From Pseudobdellovibrionaceae bacterium (GTDB lineage: Bacteria; Bdellovibrionota; Bdellovibrionia; Bdellovibrionales; UBA1609), in assembly GCA_023954155.1 (NCBI GenBank), contig JAMLIO010000010.1:1-61187 (forward strand): a stretch of DNA of 61,187 nucleotides. The letters are read 5' to 3'. Positions 26,092 to 36,512 of the stretch are shown here, piece after piece (position 1 is the stretch's first letter; the number at the start of each line of letters is the position of its first letter). The notes beneath the pieces are model-generated. The model was not told the DNA's origin. It saw only the letters and a program-made list of their open reading frames with translations, and made no database searches. The position numbers were made by a program, and so were the translations under genes.

Positions 26092-26634
26092 ATGGCAAAG
26101 ATTATTTTTGGTCTATTTTTAAGTCTTTTTTGGGGTTTACAGTCCCACGCGCGTCTACACGAAGTGGAACTTCACAGCACGGAAGCCGTGGTGCAATTTG
26201 GCGATGCCACATCAGTAAATATTGAAGGTAATTATCTCTTTGAGCTGAATAGTACTTGGCAACTGCTATTTGGCCTGAAATATGATCGAGCCAATTCAGA
26301 CAACATCCGTGCAGGAATTTCATTAGGCGGTGTTTTTAACTTTGGCGCCGTTGACCATAACAATAAATTTTATCTTAAACCCCAGATCACTATTGCTCGC
26401 TATGATTATCTGTACACTGAGGATGATGGTTTTGGGACATTCACCATTGAAGACGCAAGCGACACCACAACTTTTGTGTCTTTAGTCTTCGGAAAACGTT
26501 TTCCAATTTTTACAGGTGGATCTTACACTATCAACTATACCCCTGCCATTGGGGTTTCTGTGCCCTTAAGTAACACTGACAAGTATGACACAGTTGTCAG
26601 TGTTTCAGTTGTAGGGTTAAGTCTTGTATTTTAG
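26092..26634 (+). CDS. Small outer-membrane beta-barrel protein
   Basis: The 180-residue protein starts MAKIIFGLFLSLFWG, a signal peptide ending near SHA-R. The mature part alternates polar and hydrophobic residues in about eight predicted strands (for example QLLFGLKYDRA, FYLKPQITIARY). It ends in VVSVSVVGLSLVF with the terminal Phe typical of Bam-assembled barrels. The longer frame from 26047 is rejected because GGGGTG lies just before the ATG at 26092. It shares a divergent promoter region with ftsY. No specific family is recognised. Confidence 0.7.
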   Translation: MAKIIFGLFLSLFWGLQSHARLHEVELHSTEAVVQFGDATSVNIEGNYLFELNSTWQLLFGLKYDRANSDNIRAGISLGGVFNFGAVDHNNKFYLKPQITIARYDYLYTEDDGFGTFTIEDASDTTTFVSLVFGKRFPIFTGGSYTINYTPAIGVSVPLSNTDKYDTVVSVSVVGLSLVF

Positions 26635-26639
26635 AATCC

Positions 26640-29600
26640 CTAGGCGTGAGCGACTCTTTCTGTGCCGCGCCCCTCAAGGTCTACAGATACCATTTTCGAT
26701 ACCCCTTTTTCTTGCATGGTCACACCATAAAGTTTGTCGTTCACAGCCATTGTGTTTTTGTTGTGTGTAACAATGATAATCTGACTGCGCTTAGCCATCT
26801 CTTTGACGAGATCATTAAATCTAAATACGTTGGCATCATCAAGAGGCGCATCCACCTCATCCAGTAAACAGAACGGTGATGGTTTAACCAAGAAGATAGA
26901 AAAGATCAGTGACACTGCCGTTAAAGCCTTTTCCCCCCCAGACAGCAAAGAGACATTCTGCATCTTTTTACCAGGAGGTTTAGAGATGATATCAATTCCA
27001 GGTTCTTGATCTTCTTCTGTGCCTTCAATTAAAATCAGACGTGCTTCCCCACCTCCGAACAGAACTGGGAATACTTTCATAAATCTTTCATTCACCGCTT
27101 CATATGTTTCTTTGAATCTTCTGGAACAAATACGGTTAATACGTTCAATCACCTTCTTGAGCTGATCCTTAGCTTTCAATAGATCGTCCTGCTGTTCGCT
27201 AAGAAACTTGTATCTTGTAGACACATCTTCATAGTCTGTGATCGCCGATAAGTTCACCTCTCCGATTCGGCCAAGCTTGGATCTTAAGTCCTTCACTTCT
27301 GCTTCAATAGGTGTGAACTCGTCCATAGAAAATTTATCTGCATAATTTGTATAAGCCACCATGATATCTTCGGCGTACTTTTCTTGAGCCTGTTCTTGAA
27401 TGTAGGACATTTGGGTTTCTACTTTTTCTTTTTGTAGCTGAGCTTCTGTCACTCTGGATTTCAACTGTCCCTTTTCAATGGTCATAGCTGAAACCACTTC
27501 ACCTGATTCGCGGGCTTTTTCTGCCAGCTCTTCGTATTCATTTTTCAGTGCAGAAATTTTTTCTTCAATCTGTTGCACTTCTGTGATGGACCTTTCCAAT
27601 TCAATCTTTTGCTTTTCCACCACGAGTTCATTTTCTGACATCACTTGCATAGACTGCTCTGACTTTAAGTTCATGCTTTCAATCTCGCGGGTCACTTCAT
27701 CTAGGGCTGAACTTGTTTTTTCTAAATTCACTTTAATAGATTCAAGCTGCTCTTTGCTGGAAGCATAAGTCACCTTAGAGTCTGTAGCTTTTTGTCTTAA
27801 GTTTTCAATACCAGATTGTGTGGTTCTTAACTCTTCATCTAACTGATCCACTTCTTCTTTAAGCTCTTGGATTTGGGTCAGTTCTTGGCTTTCTTTTTCT
27901 ATAAGTGCTTCTAGGCTTTGCGCTAAAGACTGCCAGCGAGTGTCTACCGTTTGCAACTGAGCTTCGTATTTACTTAGAGCGTTTTCACTGTTCTTAAGTT
28001 CGTACTCAGCTTGTTCCAAATCTTTCTTCAACCCCGCAATCGTAATCTCTTTTTGGTTGTTTTCTTCTCGGGTCTGTTCGATGTCTTTTTCTATTGTGGA
28101 AATACGTTCTACAATGGCGTCTAAATTCTTTTGTGCGGCTTTAAGCTTTTCCGTCATCACTTCTTTTTTATCCGTCAGATCTTTGATCTCACGTTTGCGA
28201 CGAATTAAAGAAGTTCCCCCATCAGCTTGCATGCCACCCGTTACAAACCCTAAGGAGTCATAAACCATACCCGTTTCGGTCACACATAAGGCTTCAGGAA
28301 TCTCTTTAAAAATAGCCTGAGCCTGTACGGCGTCCGTCACTAAAAATAGACGAGACAGAAAGCCTTTTAATAAAGACTCATAAGCTCCGTCTACTGTGAC
28401 AAGACTAAAGAAATGAGGCGCACCTGTTGCGCTGGTTTTGATGTCTTCGCTTTGTAATAAAAATCCCACACGGCCTTGGTTTTCTTTTTCGATCGTAGCA
28501 AAGATCTCTTCGGCTTTGCGGATATCCAAGTTAGGGCTGACAAGAGTTTGAAATTTAACACCCACTACAGCAGAAAATGCGGCCTCATATTGAGGGGGCA
28601 CATCCACCACATCGGCAATGGTTTTAAGACCAAGATTTGCGTTTTGAGTGAGTGCGGCTTTGACCCCATCATCAAAACCTTCCATATTTTTTTGTAAGTT
28701 CTCAAGCCCCATAAGTAAACTTGAAACTTGGGTCAGCTCTTCTTTTGTGGATTCATAGACGCTAGACGCTTCCTGCTTTTGCTGGTTTTGAATTTCAAGG
28801 TTGCTTCTCAAAGTGTCTAAGTCCTTAGACATATCTAACTGTAATTGCTTTTCGCTTTCTAATTTTTTGAAAAACTCATTTCTGCGCGTTTCAAATTCTT
28901 TTTTCTGAGTCAGAACTTCATCGTAAGCCACTTGGGATTGGGCTTTTTCCTCGCGAATCTCTTGTTCCTTCTCTTGCAAGGCTTCTTTTTTAGCACCAAT
29001 AGCCACTTGATTTTGCTCAAGGCTGATCAATGCGCGACGCTTTTCAGTCAAGGCCTGGTCACAGGTTTGAACTTTTGCAAAAGCCTCATCAAATAAGCTT
29101 TGGCTCTGTTCAAAGAATGTCTCAGCTTCATCATAAGCTTCTTGGGCCTTGATAAATTTGTCTTCAATATTGGCCTTCTCTTCAGTCAAAGCTTCAAAAC
29201 GAGCTTCATATTGAGTTACAAAAGACCCTGTCATCTCTGTACTGCGACGAGCCTGTTCAATTTCAAATTGCGTTTCACGAATGGATTTCTCTAACTCAAT
29301 CACTTTTTGATTTAAGTCTTTAAACTTAAACTGCATGTCTTCGATGACAGTTTGTTTCTCTACTACCAATTCTTTGTGCTGTAAAAACTCAGCTTCAGCT
29401 TGTGCAAAGCTAGCTTCAAACCCTGCTTCACGATCTTCAGCCTGCTCTAAGGTAGCCAGAAGTTCTGATTGCTGAGTCAGTAATTTTCCAAACTGTGTGG
29501 AAAAGATCCACATCTCTTTGTCTGTAAGTTCATCTTTGATTTTTTTGTAGCGTTCCGCCTTTTGGGCTTGGCGCTCTAAAGACTCCATCTGCCTTTTTAG

Positions 29601-30200
29601 CTCAGTCACAATATCTGCCAAACGAATTAAATTCTGTTCTGTGGCTTTTAACTTTCTCTCTGATTCTTTTTTACGAACTTTAAACTTCGTAATACCCGCA
29701 GCCTCTTCAATCAAGGAGCGTCTTTCTGAAGGCTTAGAGGTGATGATCTTACCGATTTGGCCTTGCTCGATGATACTAAAGCCACGCGAACCCGCGCCTG
29801 TGTCCATAAAAATTTCTTGAATGTCTCTTAAGCGCGCAGGCTCTTTATTGATCAGATACTCGGATTCACCAGAACGATGCAAACGACGAGTCACCATCAC
29901 TTCGCTGTGACTCAAATACTGAACAGGGAAAGGACCCCCATCGTTTTCTAAAGTTAAAGACACCTCAGCAAAACCTGTAGGAGCATAGTCTTGCGAACCC
30001 GCAAAGATCACGTCTTCCATTGAAGAACCACGAAGGTGCTTGGCTGACATCTCACCCATCACCCATACCAGAGCGTCCACAATGTTTGATTTTCCACAAC
30101 CATTAGGGCCCACAATGCCAGTGATGCCTGTATCAAACTGAATGACAGTGCGATCCTTAAATGATTTAAACCCTACAAGTTCTAGCTTTTTGATTCTCAA
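26640..30200 (-). CDS. smc: Chromosome segregation protein SMC
   Basis: At 1186 residues this is a full-length bacterial SMC ATPase. The N-terminal Walker A is VGPNGCGKSNIVDAL. Two long coiled coils flank a hinge at about 520-660 (around VTGGMQADGGTSLI). The C-terminal head has the ABC signature SLLSGGEKALTA and Walker B FCLLDEVDAPLDDANV. SMC with ScpA/ScpB organises and segregates chromosomes. Its start overlaps the ppdK stop by 4 nt (ATGA). That is an unusual partner and suggests cotranscription rather than shared function. Confidence 0.97.
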   Translation of the reverse strand: MRIKKLELVGFKSFKDRTVIQFDTGITGIVGPNGCGKSNIVDALVWVMGEMSAKHLRGSSMEDVIFAGSQDYAPTGFAEVSLTLENDGGPFPVQYLSHSEVMVTRRLHRSGESEYLINKEPARLRDIQEIFMDTGAGSRGFSIIEQGQIGKIITSKPSERRSLIEEAAGITKFKVRKKESERKLKATEQNLIRLADIVTELKRQMESLERQAQKAERYKKIKDELTDKEMWIFSTQFGKLLTQQSELLATLEQAEDREAGFEASFAQAEAEFLQHKELVVEKQTVIEDMQFKFKDLNQKVIELEKSIRETQFEIEQARRSTEMTGSFVTQYEARFEALTEEKANIEDKFIKAQEAYDEAETFFEQSQSLFDEAFAKVQTCDQALTEKRRALISLEQNQVAIGAKKEALQEKEQEIREEKAQSQVAYDEVLTQKKEFETRRNEFFKKLESEKQLQLDMSKDLDTLRSNLEIQNQQKQEASSVYESTKEELTQVSSLLMGLENLQKNMEGFDDGVKAALTQNANLGLKTIADVVDVPPQYEAAFSAVVGVKFQTLVSPNLDIRKAEEIFATIEKENQGRVGFLLQSEDIKTSATGAPHFFSLVTVDGAYESLLKGFLSRLFLVTDAVQAQAIFKEIPEALCVTETGMVYDSLGFVTGGMQADGGTSLIRRKREIKDLTDKKEVMTEKLKAAQKNLDAIVERISTIEKDIEQTREENNQKEITIAGLKKDLEQAEYELKNSENALSKYEAQLQTVDTRWQSLAQSLEALIEKESQELTQIQELKEEVDQLDEELRTTQSGIENLRQKATDSKVTYASSKEQLESIKVNLEKTSSALDEVTREIESMNLKSEQSMQVMSENELVVEKQKIELERSITEVQQIEEKISALKNEYEELAEKARESGEVVSAMTIEKGQLKSRVTEAQLQKEKVETQMSYIQEQAQEKYAEDIMVAYTNYADKFSMDEFTPIEAEVKDLRSKLGRIGEVNLSAITDYEDVSTRYKFLSEQQDDLLKAKDQLKKVIERINRICSRRFKETYEAVNERFMKVFPVLFGGGEARLILIEGTEEDQEPGIDIISKPPGKKMQNVSLLSGGEKALTAVSLIFSIFLVKPSPFCLLDEVDAPLDDANVFRFNDLVKEMAKRSQIIIVTHNKNTMAVNDKLYGVTMQEKGVSKMVSVDLEGRGTERVAHA

Positions 30201-32884
30201 TGAAGTGCTCCTTTAGCTGCATTCTTCTCTTTGAGAGCGGCGTGAGCGGCTGCAAGTCTTGCAATCGGCACACGGTATGGTGAACAACTGACATAATCCA
30301 AGCCTACGCTTTGGAAAAATTCAATGCTCGAAGGATCTCCCCCATGCTCACCACAAATCCCCACCTTAAGTTGAGGCTTGGCCCTACGTCCTAATTCAAC
30401 CCCAAGTGACACAAGTTTGCCAACACCTTTTATATCAATTGTGACAAATGGGTCCTTTTCCAATAGACCTTCAGAAACATAGGTGCCCAAAAACTTACCC
30501 GCATCATCACGAGATAAGCCTAAGGCTGTCTGCGTCAAATCGTTGGTTCCAAAGCTGAAAAAATCAGCATACTCCGCCACTTCGTCGGCCGTAACGGCAG
30601 CACGAGGAAGCTCGATCATGGTTCCCACTTTATATTTAAAGCTTTGCCCACTTTCTTTTTGCACATCTCTCACTGTCTTTTCCACAAGGGCTCTTAAGGC
30701 TTTCAGCTCCCCAAACACACCCACAAGTGGAATCATGATTTCGGGTTCGAAGCTTTCGCTGTTTTGAGCTTTGGAAAACTCGGCCGCGGCCATAGCAATG
30801 GCACGGGCTTGCATTTCATAAATTTCAGGGTAACTTATGGCCAATCTACATCCACGATGTCCCAACATAGGATTGGCCTCGACTAAGTTTTGAATTCTTT
30901 GTTTTAAACGCTTAGGGTTGACGTCCATCTTTTTAGCTAGGTCTTCGATGTCTTTGTCGGCATGAGGTAAAAACTCGTGCAGAGGTGGGTCCAGCAGACG
31001 AATCGTCACAGGCAAACCTACCATCTCATTAAAAATTTGTAAGAAGTCCTCTTTTTGAAAAGGCAGAAGCTTATCTAAAGCCGTGCGACGCTCTTCTGTA
31101 CTTTCTGCCATGATCATTTCACGAATGGCATCAATTCTTTCTGGGCCAAAAAACATGTGCTCAGTACGGCAAAGCCCAATGCCTTCGGCACCAAAATCTC
31201 TGGCCATTTTGGCGTCTTTAGGAGTGTCAGCGTTCGTGCGCACACCCATGGTTCTGTATTTATCTGCAAGAGCCATCAGTTCAGAAAAGCTGCCATCTAG
31301 TTTCGGTTCGATTGTGGCCACTTCACCTAAGAACACCTCACCTGTAGAGCCATCTAAGGTGATCACATCACCTTTTTTGATCACATACCCTTTGACCTTC
31401 ATCTCTTCAGATTTGTAATCCACGCTGATATTTTCACAACCAGACACACAGCACTTGCCCATACCACGAGCCACCACAGCGGCGTGAGATGTCATTCCTC
31501 CACGAGTGGTTAAAATTCCTTGCGCAGCCACCATACCTTCAATGTCTTCTGGTGAGGTTTCTATTCTTACAAGAATGGTTTTAATTCCGTTCTCTCTCCA
31601 CTCTTTGGCTTCTTCACTGGTGAAGACCACTTTACCACAAGCTCCACCTGGGCTTGCGGGTAAGCCTTTGGCTAATAAAGTCTTTTCGGCTTTAGGGTCT
31701 AATGTGGGATGCAGCAGTTGATCTAAGCTGCTGGGTTGAATTCTAAGGATGGCTTCTTCTTCGTTGATCAAACCCTCTTTAAGCATGTCTAGCGCAATGT
31801 TCAAAGCCGCTTTAGTGGTGCGCTTCCCATTACGAGTTTGCAGCATCCATAAGTTTCCACGTTCAATAGTGAATTCCAAATCCTGCATGTCGCGATAATG
31901 CTTTTCCAAAGTGTTATAAATCTCAACCAAACGCACGTAGGACTCAGGCATCACCTCTTCTAAAGAAGAACCAGGCTCGCCCCCACCACGTTTGTTGATG
32001 GCCTGAGGTGTGCGAATTCCCGCCACCACGTCTTCGCCTTGGGCATTCACTAAAAATTCTCCGAAGAACACTTTTTCTCCAGTGGAAGGATCGCGAGTAA
32101 AAGCCACACCTGTAGCACAGTCTTCGCCCATATTTCCAAACACCATGGATTGAATGTTCACAGCCGTTCCCCACTCCGCAGGGATACCGTTAAGTTCACG
32201 GTATGTGATGGCACGAGAGTTGTTCCAGCTTTTAAACACAGCCGTGATGGCTCCCCAGAGTTGTTCCCATGGATCTGTAGGGAAAGCCTGATTGGTGAAG
32301 TCCTCGACCTGTTCTTTAAATTTTTGCACTAACCAATCTAAATCTTTTTCTGTGAGTTCTGTATCTAGTTCATAATTTTTTTCAGCTTTATAATCCTCTA
32401 AGATCACTTCTAGCAAAGAGGCATTCATGCCCATCACAACGTTAGAATACATTTGAATAAAACGTCTGTAAGAGTCTTTGGCAAAACGAGGATTTGAGGA
32501 CTGTTCCGCAAGACCTTTTACAGTTTCATCATTAAGTCCCAAGTTTAAAATGGTGTCCATCATTCCTGGCATAGAGGCTCTAGCACCCGAACGCACACTC
32601 ACAAGCAGAGGATTCTTAGGGTCACCAAAGGTCTTACCTAGAATTTTGCCCACTCTGTCCATCGTCTCTACGACTTGGTTTTTCACTTCTTCAGGAAGCT
32701 TTTGACCGTTTTCATAGAAGACTTTGCAAAGCTCTGTGGAAAGGGTGAAACCAGGAGGAACAGGAATTCCCATCGAGCACATTTCAGCAAGGTTGGCCCC
32801 TTTGCCCCCCAAAATATCCTTCATCTTAGCATTGCCATCTGTTTCTTTTTCAGAAAAAAAGAACAAATACTTTTTATTTTCCAT
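30197..32884 (-). CDS. ppdK: Pyruvate, phosphate dikinase
   Basis: The 895-residue enzyme interconverts pyruvate + ATP + Pi with PEP + AMP + PPi, feeding gluconeogenesis from amino acids. The nucleotide-binding N-terminus opens GGKGANLAEMCSMG. The central phosphohistidine domain has TRGGMTSHAAVVARGMG with the catalytic His. The C-terminal TIM barrel carries the active-site Cys-Gly-Glu-His in GICGEHGGDPSSI. The ATG at 32884 has AGAGGG 7 nt upstream, so the 14 extra N-terminal codons of the longest frame are rejected. It overlaps smc by 4 nt. Confidence 0.97.
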   Translation of the reverse strand: MENKKYLFFFSEKETDGNAKMKDILGGKGANLAEMCSMGIPVPPGFTLSTELCKVFYENGQKLPEEVKNQVVETMDRVGKILGKTFGDPKNPLLVSVRSGARASMPGMMDTILNLGLNDETVKGLAEQSSNPRFAKDSYRRFIQMYSNVVMGMNASLLEVILEDYKAEKNYELDTELTEKDLDWLVQKFKEQVEDFTNQAFPTDPWEQLWGAITAVFKSWNNSRAITYRELNGIPAEWGTAVNIQSMVFGNMGEDCATGVAFTRDPSTGEKVFFGEFLVNAQGEDVVAGIRTPQAINKRGGGEPGSSLEEVMPESYVRLVEIYNTLEKHYRDMQDLEFTIERGNLWMLQTRNGKRTTKAALNIALDMLKEGLINEEEAILRIQPSSLDQLLHPTLDPKAEKTLLAKGLPASPGGACGKVVFTSEEAKEWRENGIKTILVRIETSPEDIEGMVAAQGILTTRGGMTSHAAVVARGMGKCCVSGCENISVDYKSEEMKVKGYVIKKGDVITLDGSTGEVFLGEVATIEPKLDGSFSELMALADKYRTMGVRTNADTPKDAKMARDFGAEGIGLCRTEHMFFGPERIDAIREMIMAESTEERRTALDKLLPFQKEDFLQIFNEMVGLPVTIRLLDPPLHEFLPHADKDIEDLAKKMDVNPKRLKQRIQNLVEANPMLGHRGCRLAISYPEIYEMQARAIAMAAAEFSKAQNSESFEPEIMIPLVGVFGELKALRALVEKTVRDVQKESGQSFKYKVGTMIELPRAAVTADEVAEYADFFSFGTNDLTQTALGLSRDDAGKFLGTYVSEGLLEKDPFVTIDIKGVGKLVSLGVELGRRAKPQLKVGICGEHGGDPSSIEFFQSVGLDYVSCSPYRVPIARLAAAHAALKEKNAAKGALH

Positions 32885-32927
32885 AGTTTTTCCCTCTGGA
32901 TTACCCTGTGTCGAGGTGGTCTGCATT

Positions 32928-34280
32928 TTAAAATCCCTCGAAGTTATTGATCTTATCTTTTACAAAACTGTTTAATGAATCAATAGAAACGCGTTTTTGA
33001 GTCATAAGGTCTCTGTGGCGCACGGTCACCTGTGCGTCGTCCAAAGACTCAAAATCCACAGTGATACACATGGGTGTACCGATCTCGTCCTGGCGACGAT
33101 AACGTTTACCAATGCTTCCCGCATCGTCATACTGCACAGAAAACTCTTGCGAAAGTTGCGAGCACACTTTAGTGCTCAGTTCTGTTAAGCCTTCTTTTTT
33201 GGACAAAGGTAAAATGGCCACCTGCACGGGTGCTATCTTAGGGCTAAAGCCCATCACAATCCGCACATCGTTGGTTTCCTTATTGACCACCTCTTCTCTG
33301 TAAGCATCACACAGCACGGCCAAAGCCAAACGGTCCGCACCCACGGCGGTCTCAATGACATAAGGTAAATATTTTTCTTTCGCAGCTTCATCAAAGTACA
33401 TGAGGTTTTTGGAACTGAACTCTTGGTGCTGACGTAAATCGTAATCGGACCTGTTGTGCACACCTTCAAGCTCTTCCCAACCAAATGGGAATTTATAGTA
33501 CACATCCATCGCCGCTTTCGCATAATGAGCCAGCTCATCTGGACCGTGAGGGTGCCAGTCTAAGTTTTCAGCCTTTAAACCCAGGTCCGTATAAAACTTA
33601 CGACGCTCTTCTTTCCAATACTCAAACCACTGCTCGTCCGTACCTGGTTTTACAAAAAACTGCATCTCCATCTGTTCAAATTCACGCATACGGAAAGTGA
33701 AGTTTCCTGGAGTGATCTCGTTACGAAAGGACTTTCCGATTTGAGCAATACCAAACGGAACTTTTTTGCGCATAGATTCGCGCACATTATCAAAATTCAC
33801 GAAAATCCCTTGCGCAGTTTCAGGGCGAAGATAAATTGTAGACCCTTCGGTTTCTACCGCTCCCATAGTGGTTTTAAACATCAAGTTGAAATTTCTGGTT
33901 TCCGTGATCTCTGAAGACCCACAGCTAGGGCACGTCACTTGGCCCTTATCATTGACAGGAGCTTTGTCTTCGCGAAAGCGGGTCTTACATTTTTTGCAAT
34001 CTACAAGCGGGTCAGTGAATTCATCAATGTGTCCTGACGCTTTCCATACTCTGGGGTGCATAAGGATGGCGGCATCCAAACCCACCACATCAAGACGCTT
34101 GGTCATGTTCTGCCACCATGCCTCTTTGATGTTACGCTTAAGCTGTACACCCAAGGGCCCGTAGTCCCAGCATGAGTTTAAGCCCCCATAAATTTCACTG
34201 CTTTGAAATACGAATCCGCGACGCTTGGATAAAGAAACTAATGTGGACAGTTGCTCAAGTGGCTTGCTTTCAAAGGACAT
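32928..34280 (-). CDS. glyQS: Glycyl-tRNA synthetase, dimeric alpha2 type
   Basis: This 450-residue class II enzyme is of the single-chain type found in Gram-positives, archaea and many others, not the E. coli alpha2-beta2 form. Motif 2 is visible as [23 protein letters not shown], and motif 3 near [12 protein letters not shown] zinc-finger-like insertion, CKKCKTRF...CPSCGSSE, lies at about 95-125. An anticodon-binding domain occupies the C-terminus ([12 protein letters not shown]). It is 43 bp upstream of ppdK on the same strand. Confidence 0.95.
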   Translation of the reverse strand: MSFESKPLEQLSTLVSLSKRRGFVFQSSEIYGGLNSCWDYGPLGVQLKRNIKEAWWQNMTKRLDVVGLDAAILMHPRVWKASGHIDEFTDPLVDCKKCKTRFREDKAPVNDKGQVTCPSCGSSEITETRNFNLMFKTTMGAVETEGSTIYLRPETAQGIFVNFDNVRESMRKKVPFGIAQIGKSFRNEITPGNFTFRMREFEQMEMQFFVKPGTDEQWFEYWKEERRKFYTDLGLKAENLDWHPHGPDELAHYAKAAMDVYYKFPFGWEELEGVHNRSDYDLRQHQEFSSKNLMYFDEAAKEKYLPYVIETAVGADRLALAVLCDAYREEVVNKETNDVRIVMGFSPKIAPVQVAILPLSKKEGLTELSTKVCSQLSQEFSVQYDDAGSIGKRYRRQDEIGTPMCITVDFESLDDAQVTVRHRDLMTQKRVSIDSLNSFVKDKINNFEGF

Positions 34281-34355
34281 AATTTAAACCCTCAATTTTG
34301 CGTATGTTTTGGTAATTTAGATCGCGTAATCTTAGTCATAGCTAAGGGTTCAAAT

Positions 34356-34763
34356 TCAGTCAATTAAAGCAGTCTCAATGGCACTTAAAGCCGACTCAAT
34401 TTTTTGCTTTTCACGAAGACTTGCCGCCCGTGCAATAAGAGCTGCCGCCTGGCTACGCACCTGCTCACGACTGACCCCAGGTAGTAGCCCTAAAACCGCA
34501 TAGGCATCTAGGGTCTGGCCATTCCATTGGATCGTGGGATTCACCCACTGTGCCTCTTCAAAAACCTCAATGGGAGGGTCATCTTGCAAGTTTTCTGCTG
34601 CAACCCAGCGCGCCCCATCAATCTGAGTGGCATCACTCGCAGGTCGTCTCGTCTCTTTCATACGCAATTTCGAGGGCTGTTTAGGTTTGGTGGGTCTAAA
34701 GATGAGAAGCAGCACGAGGCTCACGGCTCCCATCATATAAAGTAAGATTTTTGTATCATTCAT
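34356..34763 (-). CDS. Membrane-anchored protein with J-like C-terminal helix pair, no HPD
   Basis: The 135-residue protein has one N-terminal membrane helix (LLYMMGAVSLVLLLIF), a basic and proline-rich linker, then a soluble C-terminal part. The segment DAYAVLGLLPGVSREQVRSQAA resembles helix I/II of a J domain (YxVLGL...AsxxexR). The HPD tripeptide needed to stimulate DnaK is absent, and the domain stops after the second helix. I cannot assign a function. The gene is divergent from mrp with a very short (about 38 bp) intergenic space. Confidence 0.6.
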   Translation of the reverse strand: MNDTKILLYMMGAVSLVLLLIFRPTKPKQPSKLRMKETRRPASDATQIDGARWVAAENLQDDPPIEVFEEAQWVNPTIQWNGQTLDAYAVLGLLPGVSREQVRSQAAALIARAASLREKQKIESALSAIETALID

Positions 34764-34801
34764 ACTTGATTCTTAGCGGATTTGGAATAGAAGGGGTAGG
34801 T

Positions 34802-35599
34802 ATGACAATCGCCAATAATCCTTATGAATTGCAAAGACCTATCGCTGGAGTCAAACACGTTATTGCCGTAGGTTCAGGCAAAGGCGGAGTAGGAAAAAGC
34901 ACAGCCAGTGCCCACATCGCCATTGCTTTAAAAAACCTAGGCTTAAAAGTAGGCGTTCTAGATGCCGATATTTATGGCCCTAGTATGCCTCGCATCTTTG
35001 GGTGCTTGAATCAAAAACCTGGAATTTCTGAAGACACAGACAAGATATTACCCTTAGAAAAATATGGCCTCAAAATCATGAGCATGGGTTTTCTAGTAGA
35101 TGAAGACCAAGCTGTGGTCTGGCGTGGCCCTATGCTTTTTAAAGCCATGAGCCAGTTCTTCCGCGATGTGGAGTGGGGTGATTTGGATGTCTTAGTTGTA
35201 GATCTTCCCCCAGGAACAGGTGATGTGGCTCTGACTTTGGCACAACAAGTGACAGTTTCAGGAGCGTTTGTGGTGTCCACGCCTCAAAATCTGTCTTTGA
35301 CCGACGCTCGCAAAGCCTTTGATATGTTTGCGCAAATCAAAATCCCTGTGATGGGTTTTATTGAAAATATGGCAGGTTTTAAAATTCCTGGTACCGATGA
35401 TGTGATTGATCTGTTCCCTAAAGGACAATCTGAGAGCTTCCTTAATGCCGATGTGGAAAAATTTAAAATCCAGTTCCAACCTCAGTTGGCTGTGGCTTGC
35501 GAAACAGGCGTGCCCTTAAATCAACTTGATCCTAATTCAGAATCCACACAGGCTTTTCAAAATATCGCTGAATACTTAAAAACAAAATTAAGTTTATAA
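34802..35599 (+). CDS. mrp: Mrp/ApbC-family P-loop ATPase (Fe-S carrier family), CxxC absent
   Basis: The 265-residue protein is a deviant-Walker P-loop ATPase of the Mrp/NBP35 family: VGSGKGGVGKSTASAH, DADIYGPSMPRIFG and VDLPPGTGDVALTL. The usual Mrp segment ENMxxxxCPHC that binds a bridging [4Fe-4S] cluster reads ENMAGFKIPGTDDVID here, with no cysteines at those places. The N-terminal DUF59 domain found in many Mrp proteins is also missing. ATP binding seems intact, but cluster transfer by the known mechanism is doubtful. The ATG at 34802 behind AAGGGG is preferred to a start 17 codons upstream. Confidence 0.85.
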   Translation: MTIANNPYELQRPIAGVKHVIAVGSGKGGVGKSTASAHIAIALKNLGLKVGVLDADIYGPSMPRIFGCLNQKPGISEDTDKILPLEKYGLKIMSMGFLVDEDQAVVWRGPMLFKAMSQFFRDVEWGDLDVLVVDLPPGTGDVALTLAQQVTVSGAFVVSTPQNLSLTDARKAFDMFAQIKIPVMGFIENMAGFKIPGTDDVIDLFPKGQSESFLNADVEKFKIQFQPQLAVACETGVPLNQLDPNSESTQAFQNIAEYLKTKLSL

Positions 35600-35624
35600 A
35601 TACTAAGATTTTTATTTATTTAAA

Positions 35625-36368
35625 TTAAAAAGCACCCATGCTGCCCAAGCGAGTCGCCTGGACACGAGTAGAGATGCAGATCACTTCCAGCCCCTTGGTA
35701 AAATCACGCAGAACAAGGTCGATATTATTACCGAGCACCTCAATGTACTCTGGACTGAATTTTAACATGATACCGATGATCTCTAAGGTAAAAATATCTG
35801 AGGGCAGACTCATAAGCAACGGATGCTCCGCAGAGTAAGGCTCATACAGCTCAAAAGCAATAGCAGCAAAAGGGTATCTGGATTCAAAAGCACGAACAGC
35901 ATCGATGTACTTTTGCTGTTCTGCCTCAGTGCGAATCTGTTGCGCAGGAATCAATTGCAATTGTTTTTTGATCAAGCTCATCTCTTCAAAGTTTTTTTGA
36001 GACAGATCAAACTCCAACACCTCTGCTGAAATAGGATTATATCTTAAAGCAATAGAACGATCTTGGAGTTGCACATTGTGCTCTTCGTTTTCTGCACGCA
36101 CCCACATCACATAATCTCGCAGCAGAGTGGCCACACCCAATTCATAATAATCGAGCACAGGGGCCATTTCTCTTTGCAAGATTAAAGGGGCATGCTCAGG
36201 TAAGGGCAAATCCCAGTCCTTGCCAAGCTTCTGGCACGTTTCACGAGCTGCGTTCCAAGTTTTAACATGACCTTGTTTAGATAAATTAAAAGAACCTTGA
36301 GCTTGAACAGACACCCCTGCGCACATCAATATAAAAACAGCAGCACTGCGCATGGATTTCAAAAACAT
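35625..36368 (-). CDS. Secreted protein of unknown function
   Basis: The 247-residue protein starts MFLKSMRSAAVFILMCAGV and has a probable signal peptidase I site after VQAQG. The mature part is mostly helical, with a cluster of charged and aromatic residues (FESRYPFAAIAFELYEP) and two cysteines. I recognise no domain. AAGGGG precedes the start. It is convergent with mrp and separated from mltD by a strong hairpin, so it is probably its own transcript. Confidence 0.65.
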   Translation of the reverse strand: MFLKSMRSAAVFILMCAGVSVQAQGSFNLSKQGHVKTWNAARETCQKLGKDWDLPLPEHAPLILQREMAPVLDYYELGVATLLRDYVMWVRAENEEHNVQLQDRSIALRYNPISAEVLEFDLSQKNFEEMSLIKKQLQLIPAQQIRTEAEQQKYIDAVRAFESRYPFAAIAFELYEPYSAEHPLLMSLPSDIFTLEIIGIMLKFSPEYIEVLGNNIDLVLRDFTKGLEVICISTRVQATRLGSMGAF

Positions 36369-36512
36369 CAGGTCCCCTTCAAAAAAGAAGCTTAATTTTC
36401 CTTCTTTTTGCGAAAGGACTTCATAGCAGCTTGTTTTTACGAACTCAATGAAAAATCAGTGGAATCTCTATTTTTCAATATCGACAATGGTTTTTGCCTG
36501 CATATCACACAC

